Source of the DNA: Bacillota bacterium
Lineage (GTDB): Bacteria > Bacillota > Clostridia > Clostridiales > Clostridiaceae
Reading direction: 5' to 3'
Length of the DNA stretch: 51,450 nt
NCBI GenBank assembly: GCA_023451395.1
Contig: JAEXZL010000012.1
Location: 1-51,450, forward strand
Part shown: one piece after another, positions 33,687 to 42,666 of the stretch
How the letters are laid out: each line of letters starts with the position of its first letter
How positions within the stretch are numbered: the stretch's first letter is position 1
Translations under genes and position numbers: made by a program
Notes under the pieces: model-generated
Told to the model about the DNA's origin: nothing
Seen by the model: only the letters and a program-made list of their open reading frames with translations
Databases searched by the model: none

Positions 33687-34330
33687 AAATAGCTCCCTCA
33701 GTGTTATCAGCAGATTTTGCTAATTTAGGTAGAGATATAACTTTACTGGAAAAAGGAAAGGCAGATATTATTCATATAGATGTAATGGATGGAAGCTTTG
33801 TTCCTAACATATCTTTTGGTATGCCTATAATTAAAGCCATAAGGAAGCTTACTACCCTTCCTTTTGATGTTCATCTTATGATTAATAATCCTTCAAAATA
33901 CATAGAAGAGTTTAAAAATGCTGGTGCAGATATACTGACTATTCATTATGAAGCAGAAAAACATTTAGACAGAGCTTTAGATCTTATTCATTCTTTGGGA
34001 ATGAAAACCGGTGTAGCACTTAACCCTGCAACTTCCATAGATGTTTTAAAATACCTTTTGCCTAAGATAGATATGGTGCTTATAATGTCTGTGAATCCAG
34101 GCTTTGGAGGGCAAAAGTATATTGATTATAGCACTAAAAAAATTAGAGATTTAAAAAGAATGATTGAAACAGAAGGATGTAACACTCTTATTGAGGTAGA
34201 TGGTGGCATTGATCCTACAAATATTAAAGAAATAGCTTCTGCTGGTGCAGATATAATTGTGGCTGGTTCTGCTGTATTCAAAAACCATGAAATAAATAAA
34301 AATATTAAAGATCTAAAGGACCAAATATAA
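33680..34330 (+). CDS. rpe: Ribulose-phosphate 3-epimerase
   Basis: A TIM-barrel enzyme interconverting ribulose-5-P and xylulose-5-P in the pentose phosphate pathway; 216 residues. Motifs: IAPSVLSADFANLG, the metal site HIDVMDGSFVPNISFG, HLMINNP, MSVNPGFGGQKYI and EVDGGID. The ATG overlaps the end of rsgA, a sign of translational coupling; its ribosome binding site AAAGGAGG lies inside rsgA. Confidence 0.97.
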   Translation: MVKIAPSVLSADFANLGRDITLLEKGKADIIHIDVMDGSFVPNISFGMPIIKAIRKLTTLPFDVHLMINNPSKYIEEFKNAGADILTIHYEAEKHLDRALDLIHSLGMKTGVALNPATSIDVLKYLLPKIDMVLIMSVNPGFGGQKYIDYSTKKIRDLKRMIETEGCNTLIEVDGGIDPTNIKEIASAGADIIVAGSAVFKNHEINKNIKDLKDQI

Positions 34331-34331
34331 A

Positions 34332-34964
34332 ATGAGAATTCTAATTATTGCTGGAGGAGCCGCTCCATCTAAAGAGCTTATGCTGAAGGAATTTAACAAA
34401 AGCGATTTTGTAATTTGTGCAGATAAGGGAGGAGAATATCTAACCTCTATAAATAAACTACCTGATATGCTTTTAGGTGATTTTGATTCCATAGCTGAAG
34501 AAACCCTTAGAGAGTATGAAGTTAGAGGCGTGCTTCTTGAAAAATATCCTAGGGAAAAGAATTTTACTGATACGGAAATGTGTGTAATGAAGGCATTAGA
34601 AAGAGAGCCGGACACCTTAGTTCTTCTGGGCTGCTTAGGGAGTAGGCTAGACCATATTATGGGTAACATTGGTTTGTTAAGGCTAGCGTTAGAAAAGAAA
34701 GTAAGGGCCTTTATTAAGGATGATAATAATATAATATATCTAGCAGATAATCAAGAAAAAATAAATTGTCCCAGCGGTCAAATAATTTCCTTTCAGGCTT
34801 TCACAGAGGAAGTTAAAAATCTAACGGTTACAGGTGTTAAATATCCTTTAATGGAATATGATTTAAAGAGTTGGAGCTCTTATACAGTTTCCAATGTAGT
34901 GGAGAAGGAAGTTAATATAAGCTTTACCCATGGAATACTTATAATATTACTTTCAAAGGATTAA
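34332..34964 (+). CDS. thiN: Thiamine pyrophosphokinase
   Basis: Makes thiamine diphosphate from thiamine and ATP; 210 residues. Motifs: GGAAPSKEL, CADKGGEYL, PDMLLGDFDSI and the region DTEMCVMKALE, then LGSRLDHIMGNIGLL, all typical of the ThiN catalytic domain. The C-terminal binding domain holds SYTVSNVVEKEVNI. One base separates it from rpe. Confidence 0.94.
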   Translation: MRILIIAGGAAPSKELMLKEFNKSDFVICADKGGEYLTSINKLPDMLLGDFDSIAEETLREYEVRGVLLEKYPREKNFTDTEMCVMKALEREPDTLVLLGCLGSRLDHIMGNIGLLRLALEKKVRAFIKDDNNIIYLADNQEKINCPSGQIISFQAFTEEVKNLTVTGVKYPLMEYDLKSWSSYTVSNVVEKEVNISFTHGILIILLSKD

Positions 34965-35050
34965 TTTTGTTTCTAAAAATATGTATCTTTAGGTGTACAA
35001 AAGTTAATAAGTTGAATATATTATTATATAGCATGGTTAATGGGGATAAT

Positions 35051-35209
35051 ATGAAGTTTAATAGACGGTGGAAAAAGAAACTTGGAATAGCTGTTTCAGC
35101 CATAGGCTTGGGACTTCTTCTTGCTGTTTTTATGCCTTTTTGGGGATGGATTATCCTGGCAGGAGCTGTGCTTATATATGTGGGATGGAATCTAGCAGAA
35201 TATAAGTAA
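35051..35209 (+). CDS. Small membrane protein next to spoVM, unknown function
   Basis: 52 residues: a basic head (MKFNRRWKKK) and two short glycine/tryptophan-containing hydrophobic segments (about 11-27 and 30-47), with a charged tail. ATG 35051 has GGGG six bases upstream; an open frame from 34967 has no ribosome binding site and is not likely coding. It ends 17 bases before spoVM and could share its transcript. I do not recognise a named family; a forespore-membrane or coat role is a guess from the neighbour alone. Confidence 0.6.
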   Translation: MKFNRRWKKKLGIAVSAIGLGLLLAVFMPFWGWIILAGAVLIYVGWNLAEYK

Positions 35210-35226
35210 GCTCTGTAGGAGGAGAT

Positions 35227-35295
35227 ATGAAAATAATAGCAATAAAGCTTCCGGGTTTTTTATCAAAAATTATAAGATTTTTTTTAAAAAGATAA
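35227..35295 (+). CDS. spoVM: Spore coat anchor peptide SpoVM (22 residues)
   Basis: A 22-residue amphipathic peptide that recognises forespore membrane curvature and anchors SpoIVA. It begins MKIIAIKLPGFL and ends RFFLKR, matching the Bacillus layout (a short positive start, IKLP-F with the helix-breaking Pro at position 9, then a basic amphipathic helix). The ribosome binding site is GGAGGAG at 35218-35224. It is followed by a strong terminator. It is too short for ordinary ORF thresholds. The thiN-spoVM-rpmB neighbourhood matches Bacillus, which supports the call. Confidence 0.93.
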   Translation: MKIIAIKLPGFLSKIIRFFLKR

Positions 35296-35302
35296 AATAA
35301 AA

Positions 35303-35334
35303 AAATGCAATTGATTTTTCAATTGCATTTTTTT
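35303..35334. terminator. Bidirectional terminator between spoVM and rpmB
   Basis: AAATGCAATTGA pairs with TCAATTGCATTT around a TTTT loop. T-runs occur on both strands, so it can serve spoVM (+) and rpmB (-). Confidence 0.88.
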
Positions 35335-35339
35335 ATTTG

Positions 35340-35531
35340 CTATATCGCTCTTTCAACTTTTCCAGAACGTAAGCATCTTGTACAAACGTGAACTCTTCTA
35401 GGTGTTCCATCAACAATTGCTCTTACTTTTTTTATATTAGGTACCCAGGTTCTTTTAGCTTGGCGATGTGAATGACTATACTGAACACCTGCAACAACGC
35501 CCTTATTGCATACTTCACATACTCTTGACAT
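35340..35531 (-). CDS. rpmB: Large-subunit ribosomal protein L28 (bL28)
   Basis: 63 residues of basic ribosomal protein, with CEVC near the start and CTRC near the end, the zinc-binding form. The core GVQYSHSHRQAKRTWVPNIKKVRA is diagnostic. It is transcribed opposite to its neighbours, as in Bacillus, from its own promoter. The ribosome binding site AAGGAGG lies eight bases before the ATG. It converges on spoVM and diverges from asp23/yloU. Confidence 0.97.
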   Translation of the reverse strand: MSRVCEVCNKGVVAGVQYSHSHRQAKRTWVPNIKKVRAIVDGTPRRVHVCTRCLRSGKVERAI

Positions 35532-35585
35532 ATTAAAAACACCTCCTTAACCACGGAAGATAAACTCTTCATTAAGACAGATTAT

Positions 35586-35615
35586 ATTCTATCACATTTT
35601 TCATAAATTTTGCAA
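35586..35615 (-). promoter_or_regulatory. Sigma-A promoter of rpmB
   Basis: On the minus strand, TTGCAA (35615-35610) and TAGAAT (35591-35586) lie 18 bp apart, with a TG one base before the -10 (extended -10). Confidence 0.7.
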
Positions 35616-35725
35616 GGAAAATATAAGTTATTCTCTATTATACCTTTATTTTTATATGTATAATATTGAATTAATGCAAATATTAATATAGAATAGACTA
35701 TATCAGTAAATAAGGAGGATTAGAA

Positions 35726-36073
35726 ATGTTAGGTTTTTCTAATGAAAGCGGCCAAATTTCATACTCAGAAGAAGTTATAGCAAAAATTGTAGGCCTATCC
35801 ACTATGGAATGCTACGGCGTTGTTGGAATGGTTTCTAAGAGTGCCACAGAAGGGCTTTGGGAATTAATGAGAATTGAAAATCTCAGCAAAGGTGTAAAAA
35901 TAACAAGCAAAAATGATGAGTTGTATATAAATCTTTATGTGATGATTGAATATGGAACTAAAATATCAGTTATAGCTAATAATATAATTCAGAAAGTAAG
36001 ATATAACGTAGAAAACTACACTGGACTTAAGGTATCAACTATAACAGTGAATGTTCAAGCGGTGAGAGTCTAG
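35726..36073 (+). CDS. Asp23/Gls24-family protein YloU
   Basis: A 115-residue Asp23-family protein. The core YSEEVIAKIVGLSTMECYGVVGM, then LYINLYVMIEYGTKISVIANNII, is characteristic. Family members form membrane-associated assemblies and are linked to envelope stress or lipid metabolism. Ten bases separate it from the yloV gene, the conserved partner. The ribosome binding site is AAGGAGG. Confidence 0.9.
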   Translation: MLGFSNESGQISYSEEVIAKIVGLSTMECYGVVGMVSKSATEGLWELMRIENLSKGVKITSKNDELYINLYVMIEYGTKISVIANNIIQKVRYNVENYTGLKVSTITVNVQAVRV

Positions 36074-36083
36074 GAGGTAAATA

Positions 36084-37748
36084 ATGGAACACTTAAAGAT
36101 AAATGGTGAACACTTTTACAATATGGTTGTTCATGCCAATAATAAGCTGGAGGAACAGAAGGAATATGTTAACTCGTTAAATGTTTTTCCAGTTCCAGAT
36201 GGTGATACTGGCACAAATATGTCAATGACCTTTAGAGCAGCGGTAAAGGAAATAGAAAATAAGAATATTAAATCCATTGGAGATGCTTCAAAAATCCTTG
36301 CAAAAGGTGCTCTAATGGGTGCTCGTGGTAATTCAGGAGTTATTCTTTCTCAAATACTCAGAGGAATATCTAAAGGACTTGAAAATAAAAATGAGGTTAA
36401 TGCGGAAGAATTTGCCTTTGCCCTCACAGAAGGTGCAAAATCTGCCTACAAAGCTGTAATGAGGCCTACTGAAGGCACAATACTTACAGTTGTTAGAGGC
36501 GCTGGTGAAAGCGCTGCAGCTTCAGATAAAAAAGATATAACACTATTGATGGAAGAAGTTTGTTCCCATGCAAAAATCGTTCTAGATAAAACTCCTGAAA
36601 TGCTTCCAGCACTTAAAAAAGCAAAGGTAGTAGACTCAGGTGGTATGGGTCTTTTGATACTTCTTCAGGGGATGTATGAAGCTCTTAATATGGGTATAAC
36701 CGCTTCAATTTCTGAAGTACATCAAGGAAGCACCAAAACTTCTGCGGCAAACAATCTTCACGATCATGAAATAACCTTTGGATACTGCACTGAATTTATA
36801 ATAATCGGAGATAGTTCTAAAGCAGAAGAATTTAAAAACACCATTGGTAAATACGGAGACTCAATGATTGTTGTAGGATATGAGGATGTAATAAAAACCC
36901 ATATACATACCAATGACCCTGGTATTGTTCTTGCTGAGGCTGTAAAACTTGGTGAACTTACTAAAATTAAAATTGATAATATGAGAGAAGAGCATAGAAA
37001 TCTGCTAGTAGATGAAAGTCATAAAAAAATGAAGGATATGGCTGAAGCTCAAGGCTCCGTAGAAGAACAGGAAGAAGAGCCAGCTGAATCAAAAAAATAT
37101 GGTTTTATCTCTGTTGCATCTGGAGAAGGTATAAAAAATATATTCTTAGATTTAGGTGTTGATTTCGTTATTGAAGGCGGGCAAACTATGAATCCTAGTA
37201 CGCAGGATATTCTAGATTGTGTTGATAAGTTAAATGCAGAATATATATTTGTACTACCTAACAATAAAAACATAATAATGGCAGCAACTCAGGCAGCAGA
37301 AATAAGTGATAAGAAGCTTATAGTAATTCCAACTAAGACTATTCCACAGGGAGTTTCCTGCTTAACAATGTTTAACCCTGAGGCTGACGTAGAGACTAAT
37401 GAAGCCGAATTAAAGGAGGTTATATCATCTGTAGCTACAGGCTCTGTTACTTATGCAGTTAGAGATACTGAAATGGATGGTATTGAAATTAAAGAAGGCG
37501 ATATTCTTGGACTTGTGGAAGGTAAGATTAATGAAGTAGGCAATAATGCCTATGAGGTTGCAGAGAAGCTAGTTTCAAAGATGATTACCGAAGATTCCGA
37601 GTTAATCACTCTATTTTTTGGTAAGGATAGCAATGAGGAGAAGGTTAAGGAATTGACTGAAAAGTTAGAAGAAAATTATCCTGATTTAGATGTTCAATGT
37701 TATAATGGAGCACAGCCTCTGTATTACTTTATTATTTCTGTAGAATAA
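36084..37748 (+). CDS. DAK2-domain fatty-acid kinase-like protein (FakA/YloV family)
   Basis: A 554-residue DhaL/DAK2 kinase. The Mg-ATP site is VFPVPDGDTGTNMSMTF near 32-48, with GARGNSGVILSQILRG near 98. The C-terminal DegV-like part follows from about residue 340. In staphylococci FakA phosphorylates exogenous fatty acids bound to FakB; the yloU-yloV pair is conserved. No FakB gene is in the window. Full-length, with a terminator after it. Confidence 0.88.
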   Translation: MEHLKINGEHFYNMVVHANNKLEEQKEYVNSLNVFPVPDGDTGTNMSMTFRAAVKEIENKNIKSIGDASKILAKGALMGARGNSGVILSQILRGISKGLENKNEVNAEEFAFALTEGAKSAYKAVMRPTEGTILTVVRGAGESAAASDKKDITLLMEEVCSHAKIVLDKTPEMLPALKKAKVVDSGGMGLLILLQGMYEALNMGITASISEVHQGSTKTSAANNLHDHEITFGYCTEFIIIGDSSKAEEFKNTIGKYGDSMIVVGYEDVIKTHIHTNDPGIVLAEAVKLGELTKIKIDNMREEHRNLLVDESHKKMKDMAEAQGSVEEQEEEPAESKKYGFISVASGEGIKNIFLDLGVDFVIEGGQTMNPSTQDILDCVDKLNAEYIFVLPNNKNIIMAATQAAEISDKKLIVIPTKTIPQGVSCLTMFNPEADVETNEAELKEVISSVATGSVTYAVRDTEMDGIEIKEGDILGLVEGKINEVGNNAYEVAEKLVSKMITEDSELITLFFGKDSNEEKVKELTEKLEENYPDLDVQCYNGAQPLYYFIISVE

Positions 37749-37772
37749 AAAATCGCCTGAGGCGATTTTTTT
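37747..37772 (+). terminator. Rho-independent terminator after yloV
   Basis: AATCGCC/GGCGATT (37751-37757 with 37761-37767) around TGA, with A-rich and T-rich flanks that extend the stem, followed by TTTT. Confidence 0.85.
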
Positions 37773-37789
37773 ATTTGGAGGATGATTAT

Positions 37790-39823
37790 ATGAATCTAAA
37801 TTTAGAAATATCAAAGTTAAAGGGAGTAGGACCAAAGACAGCAGAAGCATTGAATAAATGTGGAATATATTCCCTTATGGATTTGTTATTGTATCTACCT
37901 AGAGATTACGAAATAATTAATAATGAAATAGATCCAGAGCTCTTCAATGATAAAGAAAAGTATTCCCTTAAGTGTACCTTTATAGGAATGAAAAGCAGCC
38001 TCAGAGTAAAAAATGGCAAAATGCTTACTACTCTACTTTTTCAAGGTGGAAATTATAATATTATAGGTAAGTGGTTTAATCAACCCTACATTAAAAATTC
38101 ATTTAAAAGAGGCGAAGAAGTCTTTCTACTGGGAAGAGTGAAGTTACAAGGAAATAATATTGAAATAATTAACCCAATTGTAACAAGAAATATAATACAA
38201 GAGAGATCTATTATTGCGAAATATGCCCTTAGAGACTCCTTGACCAATAAAATTATATCTAAGCTTATTCATCAAATCCTAGATAGTATTACAATAAGAG
38301 AGAACCTGCCAGAAAGAATTCTAAGCAAGTATAATATGTTACCTCTAGATACAGCAATAAGAAATATTCATTTTCCTGAGGATTCAAATCTTTTAAAAGC
38401 GGCAATTGATAGATTAAAGTTTCAAGAACTCTTTTCCTATTCCTTAAAGTTAATGAGCATTAAAGAACATCTTAGAGATAATAATAAAGGTATTCCCTTC
38501 GTTATGTCTAAGGAACTAAAGGATCTTAAAGAATCTCTTCCTTTTAAACTTACAGATGCTCAGAGCAGAGTGATAAAAGAAGTTCTTCTTGATGAGAAAA
38601 GAAGCTACCCAATGAATAGGCTTATACAAGGAGATGTAGGAAGCGGTAAAACAATCGTTGCCTTAATAGCAGCCTTTAATGTATGCTTTAACAATTACCA
38701 GGTTGCACTGATGGCACCAACTGAAATATTAGCTGAACAGCATTATATTGAGGCAAATAAACTTTTTGCTCCCTTTAATATTAAAGTTTACTTGCTAACA
38801 GGAAGCACTGGGGCTGCAAAGAAAAGGGAGATTAAAGCTTCATTGTTAAAGGATAAAGGTGTGATGGTAATTGGAACCCATGCTTTAATAGAAGAGGATG
38901 TATCCTTTAATAATCTTGGGTTAATAATTACTGATGAACAACACCGATTTGGAGTAAATCAAAGAGGAAGATTAATTAACAAAAATGCCTCTGCCGATGT
39001 CCTTGTTATGTCCGCAACTCCTATACCTAGAACACTAGCTTTATATATTTACAACGACCTTGATATATCAATTATAGATGAACTTCCACCTGGAAGAAAA
39101 AAGATTGAAACTCTCTTTTATAATTTAAATCATAGGCAGATTGGTTATGAATTAGCTGCAAAAGAGGTGAATAAAGGAAGACAGGTGTATATTGTATGCC
39201 CTCTTATTGAGGAAAATGATAAGCTTAGTTTAAAATCAATAGAGGTTCTGCATGATGAGCTTAAGAGTAAGTATTTTAATAATTTTAGTATAGGAATTCT
39301 CCATGGCAAAATGCATTCAAAGGAAAAAGAGGAAATAATGCATAGCTTCAAGGATGGATCTATTCAGGTTCTAATTTCTACCACAGTAATCGAGGTAGGA
39401 GTCAATGTTCCAAATGCTAGTGTGATGATTATAGAAAATGCTGAGCGTTTTGGCCTTTCTCAGCTTCATCAGCTAAGGGGCAGGGTAGGAAGAGGAGAGT
39501 ATCAGTCCTATTGCATACTTTTAGCAAAGGCTGAAAATAATGTTACAAAAAAGCGAATGGAAATAATGACAAAAAGTAGCGACGGCTTCTTTATATCTGA
39601 ACAAGATATGAAACTTAGAGGGACAGGAATGATATTCGGAACAAGACAGCATGGGGATACTGGCTTTATGATAGCAGATATATTAAGAGATTCTAATATA
39701 GTTCGTGCTGCAAATATCGAAGCTGCTTCCGTATATAATTCAGTAGCTATTGAGGATATAAATATTAAGAGAGAGATTATAGAGCAGTTAGAAGTTAATT
39801 CAAAATACATATGCTTTAATTGA
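37790..39823 (+). CDS. recG: ATP-dependent DNA helicase RecG
   Basis: A branch-migration helicase for stalled forks, 677 residues from ATG 37790. The wedge (OB) domain occupies the first 220 residues. Walker A is GDVGSGKT (281-288), motif II DEQHRFG, motif III MSATPIPRTLAL, and the C-terminal motif QLRGRVGRG. GGAGG lies nine bases before ATG 37790; an in-frame TTG at 37775 touches that site. The terminator upstream means it needs its own promoter, which I cannot place with confidence. Confidence 0.96.
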   Translation: MNLNLEISKLKGVGPKTAEALNKCGIYSLMDLLLYLPRDYEIINNEIDPELFNDKEKYSLKCTFIGMKSSLRVKNGKMLTTLLFQGGNYNIIGKWFNQPYIKNSFKRGEEVFLLGRVKLQGNNIEIINPIVTRNIIQERSIIAKYALRDSLTNKIISKLIHQILDSITIRENLPERILSKYNMLPLDTAIRNIHFPEDSNLLKAAIDRLKFQELFSYSLKLMSIKEHLRDNNKGIPFVMSKELKDLKESLPFKLTDAQSRVIKEVLLDEKRSYPMNRLIQGDVGSGKTIVALIAAFNVCFNNYQVALMAPTEILAEQHYIEANKLFAPFNIKVYLLTGSTGAAKKREIKASLLKDKGVMVIGTHALIEEDVSFNNLGLIITDEQHRFGVNQRGRLINKNASADVLVMSATPIPRTLALYIYNDLDISIIDELPPGRKKIETLFYNLNHRQIGYELAAKEVNKGRQVYIVCPLIEENDKLSLKSIEVLHDELKSKYFNNFSIGILHGKMHSKEKEEIMHSFKDGSIQVLISTTVIEVGVNVPNASVMIIENAERFGLSQLHQLRGRVGRGEYQSYCILLAKAENNVTKKRMEIMTKSSDGFFISEQDMKLRGTGMIFGTRQHGDTGFMIADILRDSNIVRAANIEAASVYNSVAIEDINIKREIIEQLEVNSKYICFN

Positions 39824-39835
39824 TTAACAATAAAA

Positions 39836-39864
39836 TTGTAAACTGTAGTGATATATGCTAAAAT
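39836..39864 (+). promoter_or_regulatory. Sigma-A promoter before rsmD-coaD
   Basis: TTGTAA (39836-39841), 17-bp spacer ending in TGC, TAAAAT (39859-39864). The TG of the extended -10 is one base before the -10. Confidence 0.65.
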
Positions 39865-39893
39865 TTTAATTATTAACATAAGGAGAAACTTAC

Positions 39894-40451
39894 ATGAGAA
39901 TAATATCAGGAAAAGCTAAGGGGAGAAAGTTATTATCGCCTCCTACTTATGAAACAAGACCAACTCTAGATAGGATAAAGGAAGCAATGTTTAATATTAT
40001 CCAAGGTTATGTACCTGATGCTGTAGTACTTGATATGTTTTCTGGTACCGGGAGTCTTGGATTAGAAGCTGCAAGCAGAGGGGCGAAGGAATGTCATCTT
40101 ATTGACGCAAGCCCTATTACATATCCATATTTAAAGAAAAACATCCAACAACTTAGCTTTGAAGATTTCTGCTATAGCTATAATTCTGATGCCTACACAA
40201 ATCTAAATAAGTTTGCTGATAGAAAGCTTATTTTTGATTTGATATTCATCGATCCTCCCTATTTAAAAAATATGATACCAAAAGCAATTGAAGAAATAGA
40301 GGGTAAAAATTTGTTACAGCAAGATGGAATAATAGTTACGAAAATTGACAGCTCCGAAGAAATTTATAATGGAACATCAAATATTTTACTAGTGGATAAA
40401 AGGAAATATGGAAATACAACCGTATGCTTTTACAGATATAAGGAGGATTAA
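39894..40451 (+). CDS. rsmD: 16S rRNA (guanine-966) N2-methyltransferase
   Basis: A 185-residue SAM-dependent rRNA methylase. It starts MRIISGKAKGRKL; the SAM loop is VLDMFSGTGSLGLEAASRGA and the catalytic motif FIDPPY. The ribosome binding site is AAGGAG. It is followed two bases later by coaD, the conserved pairing in bacteria. Confidence 0.96.
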   Translation: MRIISGKAKGRKLLSPPTYETRPTLDRIKEAMFNIIQGYVPDAVVLDMFSGTGSLGLEAASRGAKECHLIDASPITYPYLKKNIQQLSFEDFCYSYNSDAYTNLNKFADRKLIFDLIFIDPPYLKNMIPKAIEEIEGKNLLQQDGIIVTKIDSSEEIYNGTSNILLVDKRKYGNTTVCFYRYKED

Positions 40452-40453
40452 AG

Positions 40454-40936
40454 ATGCGAATTGGAGTTTATCCTGGAAGCTTTGATCCAATAACAAATGG
40501 TCATCTCAATATCATCGAAAGAAGTGCTGAAATATTTGATGAAGTAATAGTAGCAGTTTTGGTGAATGTTGAAAAAAAATCTCTTTTCACAGTAGATGAG
40601 AGAGAAGAGTTAATAAAGCGAGTAATAGCTCCTTACAAAAATGTTAAAGTGGAGAGCTTCCAAGGCCTGTTGGCAAACTATATGAAGAAAAATGATTATA
40701 GGGTAATAATTAAAGGGTTAAGAGCAATTTCTGATTTTGAATATGAGTTTCAGATGGCTCAGATTAATAGCAAGCTTGCATCTAAAGTGGAAACCTTGTT
40801 TATGATGACAGATTTGAAATACTCATATGTAAGCTCTTCCAATGTCAAACAAATGGCTAAGTTTGGTGGAGATCTTGAAGGCTTTGTTCCTTTAGAGATT
40901 ATCCCTGATATAGAAAAAAAGGTGAGAGGTGAATAG
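40454..40936 (+). CDS. coaD: Phosphopantetheine adenylyltransferase
   Basis: The penultimate step of coenzyme A synthesis, adenylating 4'-phosphopantetheine; 160 residues. The nucleotidyltransferase motif is GSFDPITNGHLNII (residues 8-21, with NGHL). The second signature SDFEYEFQMAQINSKL and the third YSYVSSSNVKQMAKFGG are intact. It partners rsmD, and coaBC is elsewhere in the window. Confidence 0.97.
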   Translation: MRIGVYPGSFDPITNGHLNIIERSAEIFDEVIVAVLVNVEKKSLFTVDEREELIKRVIAPYKNVKVESFQGLLANYMKKNDYRVIIKGLRAISDFEYEFQMAQINSKLASKVETLFMMTDLKYSYVSSSNVKQMAKFGGDLEGFVPLEIIPDIEKKVRGE

Positions 40937-40938
40937 CT

Positions 40939-41463
40939 ATGGAGGTTATGCAACTATTAGAATATTTACAAGACATTGTAGAATCGGCACCTAAGGTACC
41001 TATTACAGGAAAAGCAATAATAGATAAAAAGGAGTTTATGGATATCTTAGATCAAATATTCAACTATCTACCGGATGATATCAAAAAAGCTCAATGGATA
41101 GTTGGAGAAAAAGAAAGAATTATGGCTGAAGCTAAAAAAGAATATGACACAGTAAAGAAGGATACCATGGATATGCTTAAAAGACAAGTTGAGAACCATG
41201 ATATCACTAAAGAGGCCCAAATAAAAGGACAAGAGATTATTACAGCAGCTCAAAGAGATGCCAAAGCTATTAGACTAGGGGCTAGAGACTATGCTGATGA
41301 AATACTAACCCAGCTGGAGAAGGAAATAGATTTAAAAACTCAAGGTATAATTGACTGTATAAAAGATAATGTAGAAAAGATGGCTATGGACCTAACAGGA
41401 GATATATCTAACTCCACAAGTGAAATTAGAGAAAATATCAAAGAGTTAAGATCTATTAAATAA
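40939..41463 (+). CDS. Conserved coiled-coil protein, unknown function
   Basis: 174 residues, mostly alpha-helical with heptad-like stretches (WIVGEKERIMAEAKKEYDTVKKDTMDML, then AQIKGQEIITAAQRDAKAIR). It has the look of an ATP-synthase-b-like or DivIVA-like coil, but no domain can be named; similar genes follow coaD in clostridia. No signal peptide or membrane segment. Start ATG 40939; ATG 40948 is also in frame. Its last 18 bases overlap the end of the convergent ylbJ gene, so both genes share 3' sequence without a terminator. Confidence 0.75.
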   Translation: MEVMQLLEYLQDIVESAPKVPITGKAIIDKKEFMDILDQIFNYLPDDIKKAQWIVGEKERIMAEAKKEYDTVKKDTMDMLKRQVENHDITKEAQIKGQEIITAAQRDAKAIRLGARDYADEILTQLEKEIDLKTQGIIDCIKDNVEKMAMDLTGDISNSTSEIRENIKELRSIK

Positions 41464-42591
41464 AAAAGACATAACATAGGCAATAAGGCTTAGTACCATT
41501 ATAATTAACATTGGTACGAAATATAAATTTATATTCCAATATGAGGGTATATTTATAACTGCATTGCTTATGAATGCAACAGTAAATACTATATAGGATA
41601 TAGCAAAGCTCACTATTCCTTGCACAAGCTTTCTTAGGGTATATCTGGTTAGATTAAAGAATTTATGCTTATAGGTAAAGGAATGTACTTGAGCTATTAC
41701 AGAAAAACCGCTAAAGCTAAATAAAAAGCTTGCTAAGGAAAGCCTTATTCTTATGCTACCAGTAGTTATAGAAAGAAGATAGCTTCCATTAGTAGTTTCG
41801 ATCATTCCAAGGGCGATGGAATTTATTAGTCCTTTATCAATCTTTAAAACCTTGGAAATGTAAAGAATTATATGTGTATACATTATATTATTCTTAATTA
41901 CATAGGTAATAACAGAAAATAATACTATAAAACCTGCAACTGTAATGCAGGTTTTTGTTGCATCTTCAAGGGATTTTTTTAATGCCTCTCCTAGATTTGT
42001 TCTTTTACTAATAGTTATAGGAATATTAGAATCTCTTGTTATTGCAGGCTTTATTAATATGGACATTATGAAACAGGAAAGATAATTTGCAATTAATAAG
42101 AGATAGCCAAAATAGCTATTTCCTAGCATGGTTGTAGCAAAGGAACCAATAATAAAAAGAGGCCCAATATTTGAGGCAATATTAATTAATCTTAGATACT
42201 CCTCCTGAGAGATATATCCACCTTCCAATAACTCTGTGCTATACTTTGCACCAAGGGGATACCCACATAGAAAGCTAATAGTAAGCGGAAGGCTGCATTG
42301 CTTTGACAGTCGTAAGGGTGTGCAGATAATCGGTCCAATAATATTTGAATATAGTGTTATGCCATCATAAAAAATTAAGAGGTTACAAAATGTAAGAAAA
42401 GGAAAGAGAGTAGGGAATACTGCTTTAATAAAAAGCCTTAAGCCCATTAAAGCAGACTCTATACATAGGGATGGATTGCTTATAAAATATACAATAAATA
42501 ATGTAAATACTAGGGTATATAAATAGTTGATCTTTTTTGTGAAAATTAGCACTGCTACAAGTACTCCAATTAATAGCAATAATATAAGCAT
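41446..42591 (-). CDS. ylbJ: Sporulation integral membrane protein YlbJ
   Basis: A 381-residue polytopic membrane protein with about eight hydrophobic segments. The family signatures LFIKAVFPTLFPFLTF and SFLCGYPLGAKYSTELLEGGYIS are present. In B. subtilis it is expressed under sigma-E and is needed for heat-resistant spores. Start ATG 42591 (minus), after GGAGGAGA; an upstream in-frame ATG at 42615 lacks a site. It sits next to the ylbM/tmcAL gene, as in Bacillus. Its 3' end overlaps the coiled-coil gene. Confidence 0.9.
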   Translation of the reverse strand: MLILLLLIGVLVAVLIFTKKINYLYTLVFTLFIVYFISNPSLCIESALMGLRLFIKAVFPTLFPFLTFCNLLIFYDGITLYSNIIGPIICTPLRLSKQCSLPLTISFLCGYPLGAKYSTELLEGGYISQEEYLRLINIASNIGPLFIIGSFATTMLGNSYFGYLLLIANYLSCFIMSILIKPAITRDSNIPITISKRTNLGEALKKSLEDATKTCITVAGFIVLFSVITYVIKNNIMYTHIILYISKVLKIDKGLINSIALGMIETTNGSYLLSITTGSIRIRLSLASFLFSFSGFSVIAQVHSFTYKHKFFNLTRYTLRKLVQGIVSFAISYIVFTVAFISNAVINIPSYWNINLYFVPMLIIMVLSLIAYVMSFLFNRS

Positions 42592-42666
42592 AGTCTCCTC
42601 CCAAAGATAAATCATATTTATTTATATTAATTTTAAATTATATTTATCACAGGAGTTTATTTTATA

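Noticed and set aside
34313..34669. 118-codon minus-strand ORF over thiN
   Set aside because: Antisense to conserved ThiN motifs; composition is that of a shadow frame.
39508..39879. 123-codon minus-strand ORF over the 3' end of recG
   Set aside because: Covers conserved recG sequence and the rsmD promoter; no start signal.
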